DNA of 64,000 nt, from assembly GCA_023665805.1 (NCBI GenBank), contig JAMPDJ010000001.1, forward strand, positions 124,001 through 188,000, read 5' to 3'. Made by a program: the position numbers and the translations under genes. The number at the start of each line of letters is the position of its first letter. Positions within the stretch are counted from its first letter, which is position 1. This document shows, in pieces, positions 20,990 through 29,126 of this stretch. The notes under the pieces are model-generated. The model was not told the DNA's origin and ran no database searches. It saw only the letters and a program-made list of their open reading frames with translations. The DNA is from Bacteroides sp. (lineage in GTDB: Bacteria; Bacteroidota; Bacteroidia; Bacteroidales; Bacteroidaceae).

Positions 20990-21166
20990 CAGTATTTTGC
21001 CAAGTTGAGAAAATGCAGAATAGAATGGAATATTGAGGTTGTTCAGTTACCAAACCGTTAGCCGTCCGGTTACCGAATCGGAGATAGGTAACGGTCGGCA
21101 ACGAAAAGAAGTTCTCGCCGTTTTGTTTTCACTCATACACAGTATTTTGCGTATCAAAGAACGCTT
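20990..21166. repeat. Integrase-end repeats near the left boundary
   Basis: CAGTATTTTGC occurs twice, 150 bp apart (20990-21000 and 21140-21150). ATCAAAGAACGCTT (21153-21166) recurs inverted near the right end as AAGCGTTCTTTTGAT (36764-36778, one extra T). Such sites between the attachment core and the integrase gene are candidates for recombinase or excisionase binding. Confidence 0.5.
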
Positions 21167-21202
21167 ATATGGCAAGTAAATTTGCAATCAAAATATAAGC
21201 GT

Positions 21203-22432
21203 ATGAAAGTAGAAAAATTCAAGGTGCTGCTCTACCTTAAAAAGAGTGGATTGGATAAGGCGGGCAAGGCTCCCATCATGGGACGCATCACCGTGAACCG
21301 GACAATGGCGCAGTTTGGATGCAAGCTGTCATGCACTCCCGAACTTTGGAATCCCCGTGAAAGCCGTCTGAACGGCAAAAGCAAAGAGGCGCTGGAAACC
21401 AATGCGAAGATTGAGAAGTTGCTGTTAGCGGTAAACACCGCTTTCGACAACCTTGTGAGCCGTAAGGTTGATTTCGATGCCACCGATGTGAAAGACATCT
21501 TTCAAGGCAGCATGGAAACACAGATGACACTCATGGAAATGACGGATGTTGTCTGTGACGACATCAAGTTGCGTATCGGCATAGACCGTGCGAAAGGCAC
21601 ATATCCCGGCTATCACTATATGCGTCTGACACTCGGGGAGTTCATCGAACACCGGTACAAGGTCAAGGATCTGGCTTTCGGACAGCTGACGGAACAGTTC
21701 ATACATGACTATCAGGCTTTCGCAACGGAAGAGAAAGGGTATGCGATTGATACTGTCCGCCATCATCTTGCCATCCTAAAGAAGATATGCCGTCTGGCTT
21801 ATAAGGAAGGCTATGCCGACAGAATCCATTTCCAGCATTTCACCCTGCCGAAGAAGACGGAAACGACTCCACGGGCTTTGAGTCTTGAATCGTTTGAGAG
21901 AATCCGTAACGTGGAAATACCTGCTTACCGCAAATCCCATATGTTGGCAAGGGATATGTTTCTCTTCGGGTGTTATACCGGGGTCTGCTATGCGGATGTT
22001 GTCTCGATTACTCATGAGAACCTATATACGGATGATGATGGGGCTTTGTGGTTGAAATATCGAAGAAAGAAAAACGAACTTCGAGCCAGTGTGAAACTGT
22101 TGCCCGAAGCGATTGCACTGATTGAGAAGTATCACAGTGATGACAGGGATACCCTGTTCCCTCTGTTGCATTGGTCAAATCTCAGAAGGCACATGAAAGC
22201 ATTGGCGGCATTGGCGGGCATCAAGGATAACTTGTGCTATCATCAGGCGAGGCACAGTTTCGCCTCGCTGATAACGCTCGAAGCAGGCGTGCCGATTGAA
22301 ACCATCAGCAGGATGCTGGGACATTCCGATATTTCCACCACCCAAGTATATGCCCGTGTCATCCCGAAGAAACTTTTCGAGGATATGGACAAGTTCATCG
22401 AAGCCACTAAAGATTTCAAACTGACCCTTTAA
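21203..22432 (+). CDS. Tyrosine recombinase / integrase 1
   Basis: 409 residues from the ATG at 21203; an upstream in-frame ATG at 21182 adds seven residues. It has an arm-type DNA-binding N-terminus, a SAM-like core-binding domain (about 110-210) and a catalytic domain with HQARHSFAS (H-x-x-R) and LGHSDISTTQVYARV carrying the nucleophilic Tyr. At the first catalytic Arg position the motif reads GCYTGVCYADV, as in many Bacteroidetes integrases that lack the canonical Arg. It is the gene nearest the left attachment site and so is the likely integration enzyme. The next recombinase starts 14 bp downstream. Confidence 0.93.
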   Translation: MKVEKFKVLLYLKKSGLDKAGKAPIMGRITVNRTMAQFGCKLSCTPELWNPRESRLNGKSKEALETNAKIEKLLLAVNTAFDNLVSRKVDFDATDVKDIFQGSMETQMTLMEMTDVVCDDIKLRIGIDRAKGTYPGYHYMRLTLGEFIEHRYKVKDLAFGQLTEQFIHDYQAFATEEKGYAIDTVRHHLAILKKICRLAYKEGYADRIHFQHFTLPKKTETTPRALSLESFERIRNVEIPAYRKSHMLARDMFLFGCYTGVCYADVVSITHENLYTDDDGALWLKYRRKKNELRASVKLLPEAIALIEKYHSDDRDTLFPLLHWSNLRRHMKALAALAGIKDNLCYHQARHSFASLITLEAGVPIETISRMLGHSDISTTQVYARVIPKKLFEDMDKFIEATKDFKLTL

Positions 22433-22445
22433 TACAGAAAACGAT

Positions 22446-23663
22446 ATGCGAAGTACATTTTCACTGTTACCCTACATCAACCGCAGCAAGGTAAAGGCAG
22501 ACGGTACAACCGCCGTTCTCTGCCGTATAACCATTGATGGTAAGCAGACAGCCATAAGCACAGGTATCTATTGCCGTCCGGAGGACTGGAACGGCAGGAA
22601 GAACGAGATAAAGACCGTAAGGGAGAACAACCGCTTACGGGAATATCTGCGTATGACGGAAGATGCCTACACCGAGATACTGAAATCGCAAGGTGTGGTC
22701 AGTGCGGAGATTCTGAAAAATTACCTTGCCGGGCAAAACCTTCATCCCGTTACCCTTCTTCAAATGGGAGAATGGGAACGTGAGCGGTTGAGGAAGCATT
22801 CCGAAGAGATAGATTCAATATCTTCCTACCGTCATTCAATGTATTATCAGAAGTACCTGACGGATTACCTCGCGTCTTCCGGGAAGAAGGATATTGCCCT
22901 TGAAGAAGTGACGGAGGATTTCGGCAAGTCCTACAAAGCCTATCTGAAGAAGTGCAAAAATTTCGGAGCTCCCCAAACCAATAAATGTATGTGCTGGCTG
23001 AACCGCCTGCTGTATCTTGCCGTGGATAAGGATATTATCCGGGTGAATCCTTGTGAGGATGTAGAGTATGAGCCAAAATTGGAAGCAAGGCACAAGTACA
23101 TCAGCCGCGAGGAGTTCAAGAAAATACTTTCCACCCCGATGTATGACAAGCGTATGGAGCTGGCAAGGCGGGCTTTTATCTTTTCGACCCTGACCGGACT
23201 GTCGTATGTGGATATAATGCTTTTGCATCCGCACCATATCGGGACGAATGCGGAGGGCAGACGCTACATCCGCATCAACCGCAAGAAGACAAAGGTGGAG
23301 GCTTTCATTCCCTTGCACCCCATAGCGGAACAGATATTGTCACTGTATAACACGACCGATGACGAGAAGCCTGTGTTTCCTCTTCCCAACCGTGATGCCC
23401 TGTGGTTCGATATTCACGAAATGGGCGTTATCATAGGTAGGGAGGATAATTTGAACTATCATCAAAGTCGGCACAGCTTCGGCACGTTCCTGATTTCAGC
23501 GGACATTCCTATTGAGAGTATCGCCAAGATGATGGGGCATTCCAACATCAGGACGACTCAGGGATATGCACGGATAACTGACGATAAAATCTCCAAGGAC
23601 ATGGACAAGCTGATGGAGCGCAGGAAAATGGAATCTACTGACGAAAAGAAAAGTAGTAGATAA
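22446..23663 (+). CDS. Tyrosine recombinase / integrase 2
   Basis: 405 residues with the same architecture as its neighbour: an N-terminal arm-binding region, a core-binding domain, and a catalytic domain with TLTGLSYVDIMLL, YHQSRHSFGTFL and MGHSNIRTTQGYARI (nucleophile Tyr). It is transcribed with integrase 1 at a 14-bp gap. Paired recombinases at one end are known from several Bacteroides mobilizable elements. Whether both are needed for integration, or one serves excision, cannot be told from sequence. Confidence 0.93.
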   Translation: MRSTFSLLPYINRSKVKADGTTAVLCRITIDGKQTAISTGIYCRPEDWNGRKNEIKTVRENNRLREYLRMTEDAYTEILKSQGVVSAEILKNYLAGQNLHPVTLLQMGEWERERLRKHSEEIDSISSYRHSMYYQKYLTDYLASSGKKDIALEEVTEDFGKSYKAYLKKCKNFGAPQTNKCMCWLNRLLYLAVDKDIIRVNPCEDVEYEPKLEARHKYISREEFKKILSTPMYDKRMELARRAFIFSTLTGLSYVDIMLLHPHHIGTNAEGRRYIRINRKKTKVEAFIPLHPIAEQILSLYNTTDDEKPVFPLPNRDALWFDIHEMGVIIGREDNLNYHQSRHSFGTFLISADIPIESIAKMMGHSNIRTTQGYARITDDKISKDMDKLMERRKMESTDEKKSSR

Positions 23664-23666
23664 ACA

Positions 23667-24059
23667 ATGTCAAATATGTGTATTATGGAAAGAGGAATAA
23701 TAACAATCAGTGCAACGGGTGCAGTCACAATACCGCCCGCACCCGTATGGATGACAAAGTTTGAGATTGCCGACCTGATAGGTGTATTCTCGTGTGACAT
23801 TCGCAAGGTAATCCATGCCATCTACAAGAACAAGGAACTGAGCGAGGCAGAAACGATGAAGTATATCAAACGACCTGACGGCATCAGCCATGATGTTTAC
23901 AGCCTTGAAATGGTTATAGCCGTTGCATTCAGGATATGCAGTAAGGAGAGTTTGGCATTTAGACAATTTGTGATAGGGAAAGTGTGTGCAGAAAAGCAAA
24001 AGGCACAAGCGATGATGTTCGTTTCCTGTGGCAAGGGTAGCAACCAATGGTATTGTTGA
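23667..24059 (+). CDS. Small RhuM-like protein of integrative elements
   Basis: 130 residues, starting 4 bp after integrase 2 (an alternative Met is at 23685). The central part has an HTH-like helix pair (KFEIADLIGVFSCDIRKVIHAI). The segment VYSLEMVIAVAFRICSKES followed by AFRQFVIGKV matches the pattern of the virulence RhuM family (NLDMIIAVGYRVNS...FRQWA). The function of that family is unknown. Position and spacing suggest co-expression with the recombinases. Confidence 0.6.
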   Translation: MSNMCIMERGIITISATGAVTIPPAPVWMTKFEIADLIGVFSCDIRKVIHAIYKNKELSEAETMKYIKRPDGISHDVYSLEMVIAVAFRICSKESLAFRQFVIGKVCAEKQKAQAMMFVSCGKGSNQWYC

Positions 24060-24271
24060 ACTTCATCCCGTCAGTCACCCGTTCCCGATGCACGGATGCA
24101 AAGGTAGTGCATGGCTTTGATGACAGCCGCAAGGTCAGGCGGCAGAGCCATTCCGTGGACAATCTTCCTCTTTCAGAGCGTATTCTCCACGAAAACCTTG
24201 CCGCTGCCTGCCATGCACTGAAAAGGCATCCGGCAACGGAAACAAGCGACTGACGGGAAATCAGAAGAAAT

Positions 24272-24335
24272 AAAGGAACGGCTTACAGACGAAGCGGGAT
24301 TCTGATGCTTCATCCGTAAGCCGTTCCTTTTTCTT
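24272..24335. terminator. Bidirectional terminator between convergent element genes
   Basis: AAAGGAACGGCTTAC (24272-24286) pairs with GTAAGCCGTTCCTTT (24316-24330), with an inner GAAGC/GCTTC pairing and T tracts downstream (TTTTTCTTTTT). It lies between the plus-strand recombinase block and the minus-strand HTH genes. Confidence 0.75.
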
Positions 24336-24401
24336 TTTGTTGGTTGGACTATTGCTGCCGCAAATTGTGGGCAGACGGCAAACTTCGCTCCTTCAAGAAA
24401 A

Positions 24402-24707
24402 TCAGGTTGCCGTCATTCGGTACGCGGAGCGGTAACCGTCAGCAAGCATCCTTTCGATGTCGGATTCACGGTAGAGGATTTTGCCACCCAACTGGATGTA
24501 GGGTATCCGCCCCTCGTTGCGGTAGTCCTGAAGCGTCCGGCGGCTCACTTTCAAACGTGCCGACACTTCCTTGTCGGTGAAGAACCGTTCTCCGCCCAAT
24601 GTCGGGCGATACTTGGCGGTCATGTGCTCGAAGCTGTCCAACAGACGGTCGAGGCTTCCCATGAAGTGGACAATACACTCATTGTCTTTAGTCATCAGTT
24701 CATTCAT
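24402..24707 (-). CDS. Excisionase-like helix-turn-helix protein 1
   Basis: 101 residues with a MerR-like HTH_17 domain (about 42-92): FFTDKEVSARLKVSRRTLQDYRNEGRIPYIQLGGKILYRESDIERML. This is the standard form of element-encoded excisionase/regulatory proteins in Bacteroidetes. It follows a second, related HTH gene on the same strand after 55 bp. A role in excision or control of transfer genes is inferred from the family and location. Confidence 0.8.
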   Translation of the reverse strand: MNELMTKDNECIVHFMGSLDRLLDSFEHMTAKYRPTLGGERFFTDKEVSARLKVSRRTLQDYRNEGRIPYIQLGGKILYRESDIERMLADGYRSAYRMTAT

Positions 24708-24762
24708 GTTTCTCTTCGGATTTAGTGGGAATTACAATTATACTTTATTCATTGCATCATAT

Positions 24763-25080
24763 TCATATCGTCCTGCCTTTGAACTTCGCTTCTTTCCGCC
24801 TGTCCTCCACAACGGAGACGATACGCTGTACATCTTCCGGGCGGTAATACGTCTTGTGGTTTATCTGCGAGTAAGCCAGTGTGCCGTTGTCGCGCAGGGT
24901 CTGTAACGTGCGCGGGCTGATGTTAAGCATCCGGCACACGTCCTGATTGTCCATCCACTTGCTCATTCTCTTTTCTTCATGCCGCTGGCAGAGGGCATCC
25001 ATGCGGCGGACGAAGCGGTCGAACTTGGCGACCATCTCCTCAAAGGTCTTTTTTTCGATAGATACGATTTCCATATACAT
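24763..25080 (-). CDS. Excisionase-like helix-turn-helix protein 2
   Basis: 105 residues: an N-terminal helical region, then an HTH_17 domain (about 42-90) with KWMDNQDVCRMLNISPRTLQTLRDNGTLAY and YYRPEDVQRI. It is paralogous in layout to the downstream HTH gene, and the two probably form one transcript. Tandem pairs like this are common next to integrases of Bacteroides mobilizable elements. The start could be Met1 or Met3. Confidence 0.8.
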   Translation of the reverse strand: MYMEIVSIEKKTFEEMVAKFDRFVRRMDALCQRHEEKRMSKWMDNQDVCRMLNISPRTLQTLRDNGTLAYSQINHKTYYRPEDVQRIVSVVEDRRKEAKFKGRTI

Positions 25081-25484
25081 TATTCTTTTGCTGTTATTTC
25101 TCTTTTGGCTGCAAAGAAAAGGGCAAAATCCTATAAAACAATGGCTTTTTCAGAACTGGCAGCATGTGGCATCGGTTGGTAGCGGTTGTCCGGGGTACAA
25201 CTACCGCCTTAAATTCGGGATTCAGGATGATAGCGGGAGGGAAAATAAGGGCTTAATTCAACTTTGCCTGTAATTAAAGCCTTTGTCACTTCTGCTATTC
25301 ATATCCGGCAAATCATTGAAGTTCGCACCATTGTTCATACCGAACAAAAGCAAATTCGCACAAAATTGCCTAAGAGAATCCGAATGCTTGACAGGCTGGA
25401 TTATAGCCACTTACTTTGCTTGCGATAATCGGTCGAGGTGCTTGCCAAGACCACAGTCTATAACTTAATCAATATGTCTTTACA
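25081..25484. other. Divergent intergenic region inside the element
   Basis: About 400 bp between the minus-strand HTH genes and the plus-strand DUF3408 gene. No coding sequence is credible. A GGTAG-CG-GTTGT/ACAAC-TACC hairpin lies at about 25178-25206. The region must contain the divergent promoters. Confidence 0.45.
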
Positions 25485-25931
25485 ATGAAAAGAGAACCGA
25501 ACATCAGTGAGCAGGAAGCTCGTGAAATCGTGGAAAAGATGGGGCGCAGGGAATCCTACGACCCCAAGTTTATGGATGACTTCTACCGAAGCATCGGTTT
25601 GGAACCGGATAAGCCGGAACAACCCGGCAAGACCGTTACGGAAGAAGCCCCATCTGGTAGCACACAGGAGGAAACGGCAGTGCCTCGGAAACGCATCAGC
25701 GGCAAGCAGCGCAGGCTGTCGCTGGAGGAGTACCGCACCACTTATCTCCAAGTCCCGAAGATTGTCAACCGCAAGCCCGTGTTCGTCAGTGAGACGGTGC
25801 GTGACGAACTGGACAGGATTGTCCGCAACCTCGGAGGAAAGGGCATGAGCGCATCAGGACTGATTGAAAACCTTGTACGCCTACACCTCGACACTTACCG
25901 GGATGACATCGAGCAGTGGCGCAAACTCTGA
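25485..25931 (+). CDS. DUF3408 protein of mobilizable elements
   Basis: 148 residues with a charged, Pro/Gly-rich N-terminal half and a conserved C-terminal half (RLSLEEYRTTYLQVPKIVNRKPVFVS, then a ribbon-helix-helix-like stretch to the end). DUF3408 proteins are found almost only in Bacteroidetes conjugative and mobilizable elements, beside the mobilization genes. A DNA-binding role is plausible from the C-terminal fold but unproven. It lies upstream of the candidate oriT and the mobilization protein. Confidence 0.8.
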   Translation: MKREPNISEQEAREIVEKMGRRESYDPKFMDDFYRSIGLEPDKPEQPGKTVTEEAPSGSTQEETAVPRKRISGKQRRLSLEEYRTTYLQVPKIVNRKPVFVSETVRDELDRIVRNLGGKGMSASGLIENLVRLHLDTYRDDIEQWRKL

Positions 25932-26017
25932 CGGAATTTCGGAAAGTCGGTCAGGCCGGTGAATACACTTCATCGGCTTAACCGATACCACCAGAGATTT
26001 ATTATACTCGAAAACCA

Positions 26018-26144
26018 ATCCGACAGGCGGAGGATTCTTGTGTCCTCAAAGACACAGCAAGATATATTTTTAGTTACCCGAATAATTCTAAGTAACTGAA
26101 AATCCTTGCACCGCCGTGGGCAGAATTATCCTCCGCAGTCGGAT
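26018..26144. other. Candidate origin of transfer: long inverted repeat upstream of the mobilization gene
   Basis: ATCCGAC-AGG-CGGAGGAT (26018-26035) is inverted as ATCCTCCG-CA-GTCGGAT (26128-26144). Fifteen bases pair on each side of a small asymmetric bulge, and 92 bp separate the arms. The position directly upstream of the mobilization protein gene is typical for oriT. No nick site can be assigned. Confidence 0.45.
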
Positions 26145-26198
26145 AATTTCGATGTTTTTTAATCGGAGATTAGACAAAGGATGAACCGTTAAATTGAA

Positions 26199-26633
26199 AT
26201 GATAAGCAGCATGAACAAGAAAAGCAAGTACGGGAGGAATCCCAAGTTGAACCCGAAGACGCACTGCGTGATGGTGCGCTTCGACGATGTGGAATGGAAC
26301 AGATTCCTGACAATGTACGAGGAATCACATGTGTACGCGAAAGCCGTCTTTCTCAAGGCGCATTTCTTCGGGCAGAAGTTCAAGGTGCTGAAGGTGGACA
26401 AGACGATGCTGGACTACAATACCAGGCTGTCGGACTTTCACGCCCAGTTCCGCGCCATCGGCACGAACTACAACCAAGTGGTGAAGGAATTGCGTTGCCA
26501 CTTCTCGGAGAAGAAGGCGATGACGCTTCTCTACAAGTTAGAGAAATGTACCATCGACCTTGTGAAGCTGAGCAGGGAGATTGTGGAACTTTCAAGGGAG
26601 ATGCAAGCCAAGTGGGAACAAAAGGCAGAATAG
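26199..26633 (+). CDS. Mobilization accessory (relaxosome) protein
   Basis: 144 residues, basic, with VMVRFDDVEWNRFLTMYEES (a ribbon-helix-helix-like start) and FRAIGTNYNQVVKELR, the segment typical of MobC-type and Bacteroides small Mob proteins. The C-terminus is helical and probably coiled coil. Normally a relaxase gene follows and often overlaps. Here the next gene is a convergent AraC regulator, so the relaxase is absent. The start may be Met5 (26211). Confidence 0.75.
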   Translation: MISSMNKKSKYGRNPKLNPKTHCVMVRFDDVEWNRFLTMYEESHVYAKAVFLKAHFFGQKFKVLKVDKTMLDYNTRLSDFHAQFRAIGTNYNQVVKELRCHFSEKKAMTLLYKLEKCTIDLVKLSREIVELSREMQAKWEQKAE

Positions 26634-26721
26634 CGTTCCGTTTCTAACCCTTTAATTTTGGATGCGGATAGTGCAAAAACCGAACAGATAAAACTGTTGC
26701 CATAAATCATAAAGGTACATA

Positions 26722-26761
26722 ATAACAATAGCGACCATCAAGGGACAGTCGCTATTGTTAT
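26722..26761. terminator. Hairpin between convergent mobilization and araC-type genes
   Basis: Perfect 14-bp stem ATAACAATAGCGAC/GTCGCTATTGTTAT with a 12-nt loop and no clear T tract. It sits where both convergent genes must end. Confidence 0.5.
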
Positions 26762-26831
26762 GCCTGTTTACTATCTCGGAAGCTGTCAATTCCTTATGGA
26801 TATTGATTCCGACCATTTGCATATTCAATAA

Positions 26832-27731
26832 TCAACTTGCTTTCAAGTGATATTCATTCGGCGTTATCCCGACAACTTTCTTGAATATGCGGCTCAGATG
26901 ATGCGGATAGTTGAAGCCAAGGTCGTATGCAATCTCACTGATTGTCTTGTCTGTTCCTGTCAGCAGCTCTTTTATCCGCCCGATTACCGCAAGCTGGATG
27001 TATTCCTGTGCGGTCTTGCCTGTCTCCTTTTTGATGAGGTCTCCGAAATAGTTGGGAGAAAGGCATATCTTGTCCGCGCAATACTGGACGGTGGGCAGAC
27101 CTTCGAGCTTGGGTTTGTCCGAGTTCAGGTAATCATGCAGGAGTTCCTCAAAACGGTCGAGTACGCTGCGGTTGCTCACCTCGCGCGTGACGAACTGACG
27201 CTCATATAACCGTGCGCAATGGTTAAGCATGGTCTCGATGTTCGATGCCACAATCTGCTTGGTGTGTTTGTCTATGTCGTGTTCCAGTTCCTCTCTGATT
27301 TCACGAAAGCAATTAATGATGATGGTTTTCTCACGCTCGGACATGTGCAGTGCTTCGTCGCAGGTGTACGAGAAGAACGAATAATCTTTCATCCTGCGTG
27401 CAAGAGGCGTACCGTAGAGCAAATCGGGATGAAACATCAGTACCCAACCTTTGGGATTCAGTGTTTCGCCACCGTCATCCACACCCGCAATCTGTCCGGG
27501 AGCAATGAAGAGCATCGTTCCCTCCTGATAATCATATCTGCTACGGCCGTAAAGCACGGTGCCGCATTCCAGTTCTTTGAAAAAGACGCAGTAGAAACCG
27601 AAATTCTTACGGAAATGCCGAATTGATTCCAGTGATGACAGGTCTGTGACGCTCACCAACGGGTGCAGTGTTTCCGCCCCCAACAGGCGGTTGTAGTCCT
27701 GTACATTATCCAGCTTTATTATACTATCCAT
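26832..27731 (-). CDS. AraC-family transcriptional regulator of the cargo operons
   Basis: 299 residues from the ATG at 27731. An upstream in-frame ATG at 27812 would place the start beyond the predicted promoter and is rejected. The N-terminal cupin-like ligand-binding domain spans about residues 30-150. A C-terminal AraC double HTH spans about 195-299 (CADKICLSPNYFGDLIKKET and ISEIAYDLGFNYPHHLSRIFKKVVGITPNEYHL). It is transcribed divergently from the cargo operon. The overall layout resembles AraC regulators that sense reactive electrophiles or other stress and activate dehydrogenase genes (for example YqhC), but the inducer is unknown. Confidence 0.9.
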   Translation of the reverse strand: MDSIIKLDNVQDYNRLLGAETLHPLVSVTDLSSLESIRHFRKNFGFYCVFFKELECGTVLYGRSRYDYQEGTMLFIAPGQIAGVDDGGETLNPKGWVLMFHPDLLYGTPLARRMKDYSFFSYTCDEALHMSEREKTIIINCFREIREELEHDIDKHTKQIVASNIETMLNHCARLYERQFVTREVSNRSVLDRFEELLHDYLNSDKPKLEGLPTVQYCADKICLSPNYFGDLIKKETGKTAQEYIQLAVIGRIKELLTGTDKTISEIAYDLGFNYPHHLSRIFKKVVGITPNEYHLKAS

Positions 27732-27765
27732 GTCTGTATTGTCTATACCGTTATGTTTATGTCTG

Positions 27766-27773
27766 CAAAAGTA
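27766..27773 (-). promoter_or_regulatory. Promoter -7 element of the AraC gene
   Basis: TACTTTTG on the minus strand (27773-27766), 35 nt before the start codon at 27731. Confidence 0.5.
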
Positions 27774-27834
27774 ATTATAAAAAGCGACATTCCGACAATC
27801 CCGAATCCCCAATCAGTGATAATGGTTGTCCAAA

Positions 27835-27941
27835 CCGTAATTTGTGTTATGTCGCTGACTGACAATTTAATGATTCCGTAATATCGGTTATCGCATCCGT
27901 AATTTGTGTGCGCCCTTTTTGATGGGAACCGGCTAATTTTG
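27835..27941 (+). promoter_or_regulatory. Operator and promoter of the first cargo operon
   Basis: The 13-mer CCGTAATTTGTGT occurs at 27835-27847 and 27897-27909, and a partial copy CCGTAAT starts at 27876. Start spacings of 41 and 21 bp keep them near one face of the helix. The -7 element TAATTTTG is at 27934-27941. The segment from ATTCCGTAA (27873) to this -7 element is repeated with identical spacing before the second cargo operon, so these are the likely AraC binding sites. Confidence 0.65.
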
Positions 27942-27967
27942 CAATCGAAACTAAAACGAAGAAAGGT

Positions 27968-29113
27968 ATGAACAAGAAAATGATCTTAACAGCAGCTTTG
28001 GCTATCGGCACTACTGGCGCGTCATTCGCCCAGCAAGCGGACAATACCCGTATTCCGGCAAAGGGGTTCGCCGTATATGAGGCAAAAGGACATTTCAAGC
28101 CTTATGAATTTAGCCGTCACGCTGTTGGTGACAATGACATTCAAATCGAAATTCTGTATGCAGGCATCTGTCATAGTGACCTTCATCATGTGTTTGCAGA
28201 TTGGGGAACGGAAGAATATCCGATGGTTCCCGGTCATGAGATTGCCGGACGGGTGGTTGCAGTAGGCAAGAATGTAACAAAATTCAAGGTCGGTGACTAT
28301 GCCGGTATAGGTTGCATGATAGGCTCATGCCGTCATTGTGAGGCTTGTGAGCATGACATGGAACAGTATTGCGAAGAAGGAGCAGTAATGACTTATCACG
28401 GTATAGACCGTTTCAATGGAAACGAACATACACAAGGGGGATATTCCGATACTTATGTAGTGGCGGAAGATTTTGCAATTAAAGTTCCTGCCAATGCGAA
28501 AATGGAGAAAGTGGCACCCTTGCTCTGTGCCGGCATAACCTCTTATTCTCCCATCATGCAGGCGGGCGTTAAGAAAGGTGACAAAGTCGGTATTGCCGGA
28601 TTCGGTGGTCTGGGACACATGGGGGTGCAGTATGCGGTGTCGCTCGGTGCCGAAGTGACAGTGTTCGACATCACAGAGGACAAACGCGCGGATGCCATGC
28701 GTATGGGAGCCGTAAGATATGTAAACGTGAACAATCCGGAGGAACTCAAAGGTCTTGATGGCACGTTTGATTTCATTCTGTCAACCATTCCTGCCAAATA
28801 TGAGCCTGCTATGTATCTGAAAATGTTGAAACTTAACGGACAGCTGGGTATTGTCGGAATACCTGCATTTCGGAATATGCCTGCACTCACTGTGGCGGAT
28901 ATAGTTTTTCAAGGATCTCGCCGTGTGTTTGGGTCGCAAATTGGCGGAATAAAGGAAACGCAGGAAATGCTGGGCTATTCCGTAGAACATGACATCTATC
29001 CGAAGGTGGAAATCATCCATGCGGATGGAGAAGAAATAGACAAAGCCTATCAGAATGTACAGGACGGGAAGGTGAAATTCCGCTATGTCATAGATATGAA
29101 AACCCTAAAATAA
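27968..29113 (+). CDS. Zinc alcohol dehydrogenase (YahK/CAD-like) with an N-terminal signal peptide
   Basis: 381 residues. Residues 1-22 form a signal peptide ending in ASFAQ. After it comes a complete medium-chain dehydrogenase: catalytic zinc site in AGICHSDLHH and PGHE, structural zinc cysteines in GSCRHCEACEHDMEQYC, and an NAD(P)-binding GFGGLGHMGVQYA. The closest recognisable relatives are YahK-like NADPH-dependent aldehyde reductases, which are cytoplasmic. Export would be odd because the cofactor is not expected outside the cytoplasm. It is the first gene of a tightly packed operon whose next gene starts 13 bp away with an AAGGAGG sequence between. Confidence 0.88.
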   Translation: MNKKMILTAALAIGTTGASFAQQADNTRIPAKGFAVYEAKGHFKPYEFSRHAVGDNDIQIEILYAGICHSDLHHVFADWGTEEYPMVPGHEIAGRVVAVGKNVTKFKVGDYAGIGCMIGSCRHCEACEHDMEQYCEEGAVMTYHGIDRFNGNEHTQGGYSDTYVVAEDFAIKVPANAKMEKVAPLLCAGITSYSPIMQAGVKKGDKVGIAGFGGLGHMGVQYAVSLGAEVTVFDITEDKRADAMRMGAVRYVNVNNPEELKGLDGTFDFILSTIPAKYEPAMYLKMLKLNGQLGIVGIPAFRNMPALTVADIVFQGSRRVFGSQIGGIKETQEMLGYSVEHDIYPKVEIIHADGEEIDKAYQNVQDGKVKFRYVIDMKTLK

Positions 29114-29126
29114 GGAGGATAGTAAT

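Noticed and set aside
24047..24253. 68-residue plus-strand ORF after the RhuM-like gene
   Set aside because: No family features and it overlaps the previous gene; unlikely to be translated.
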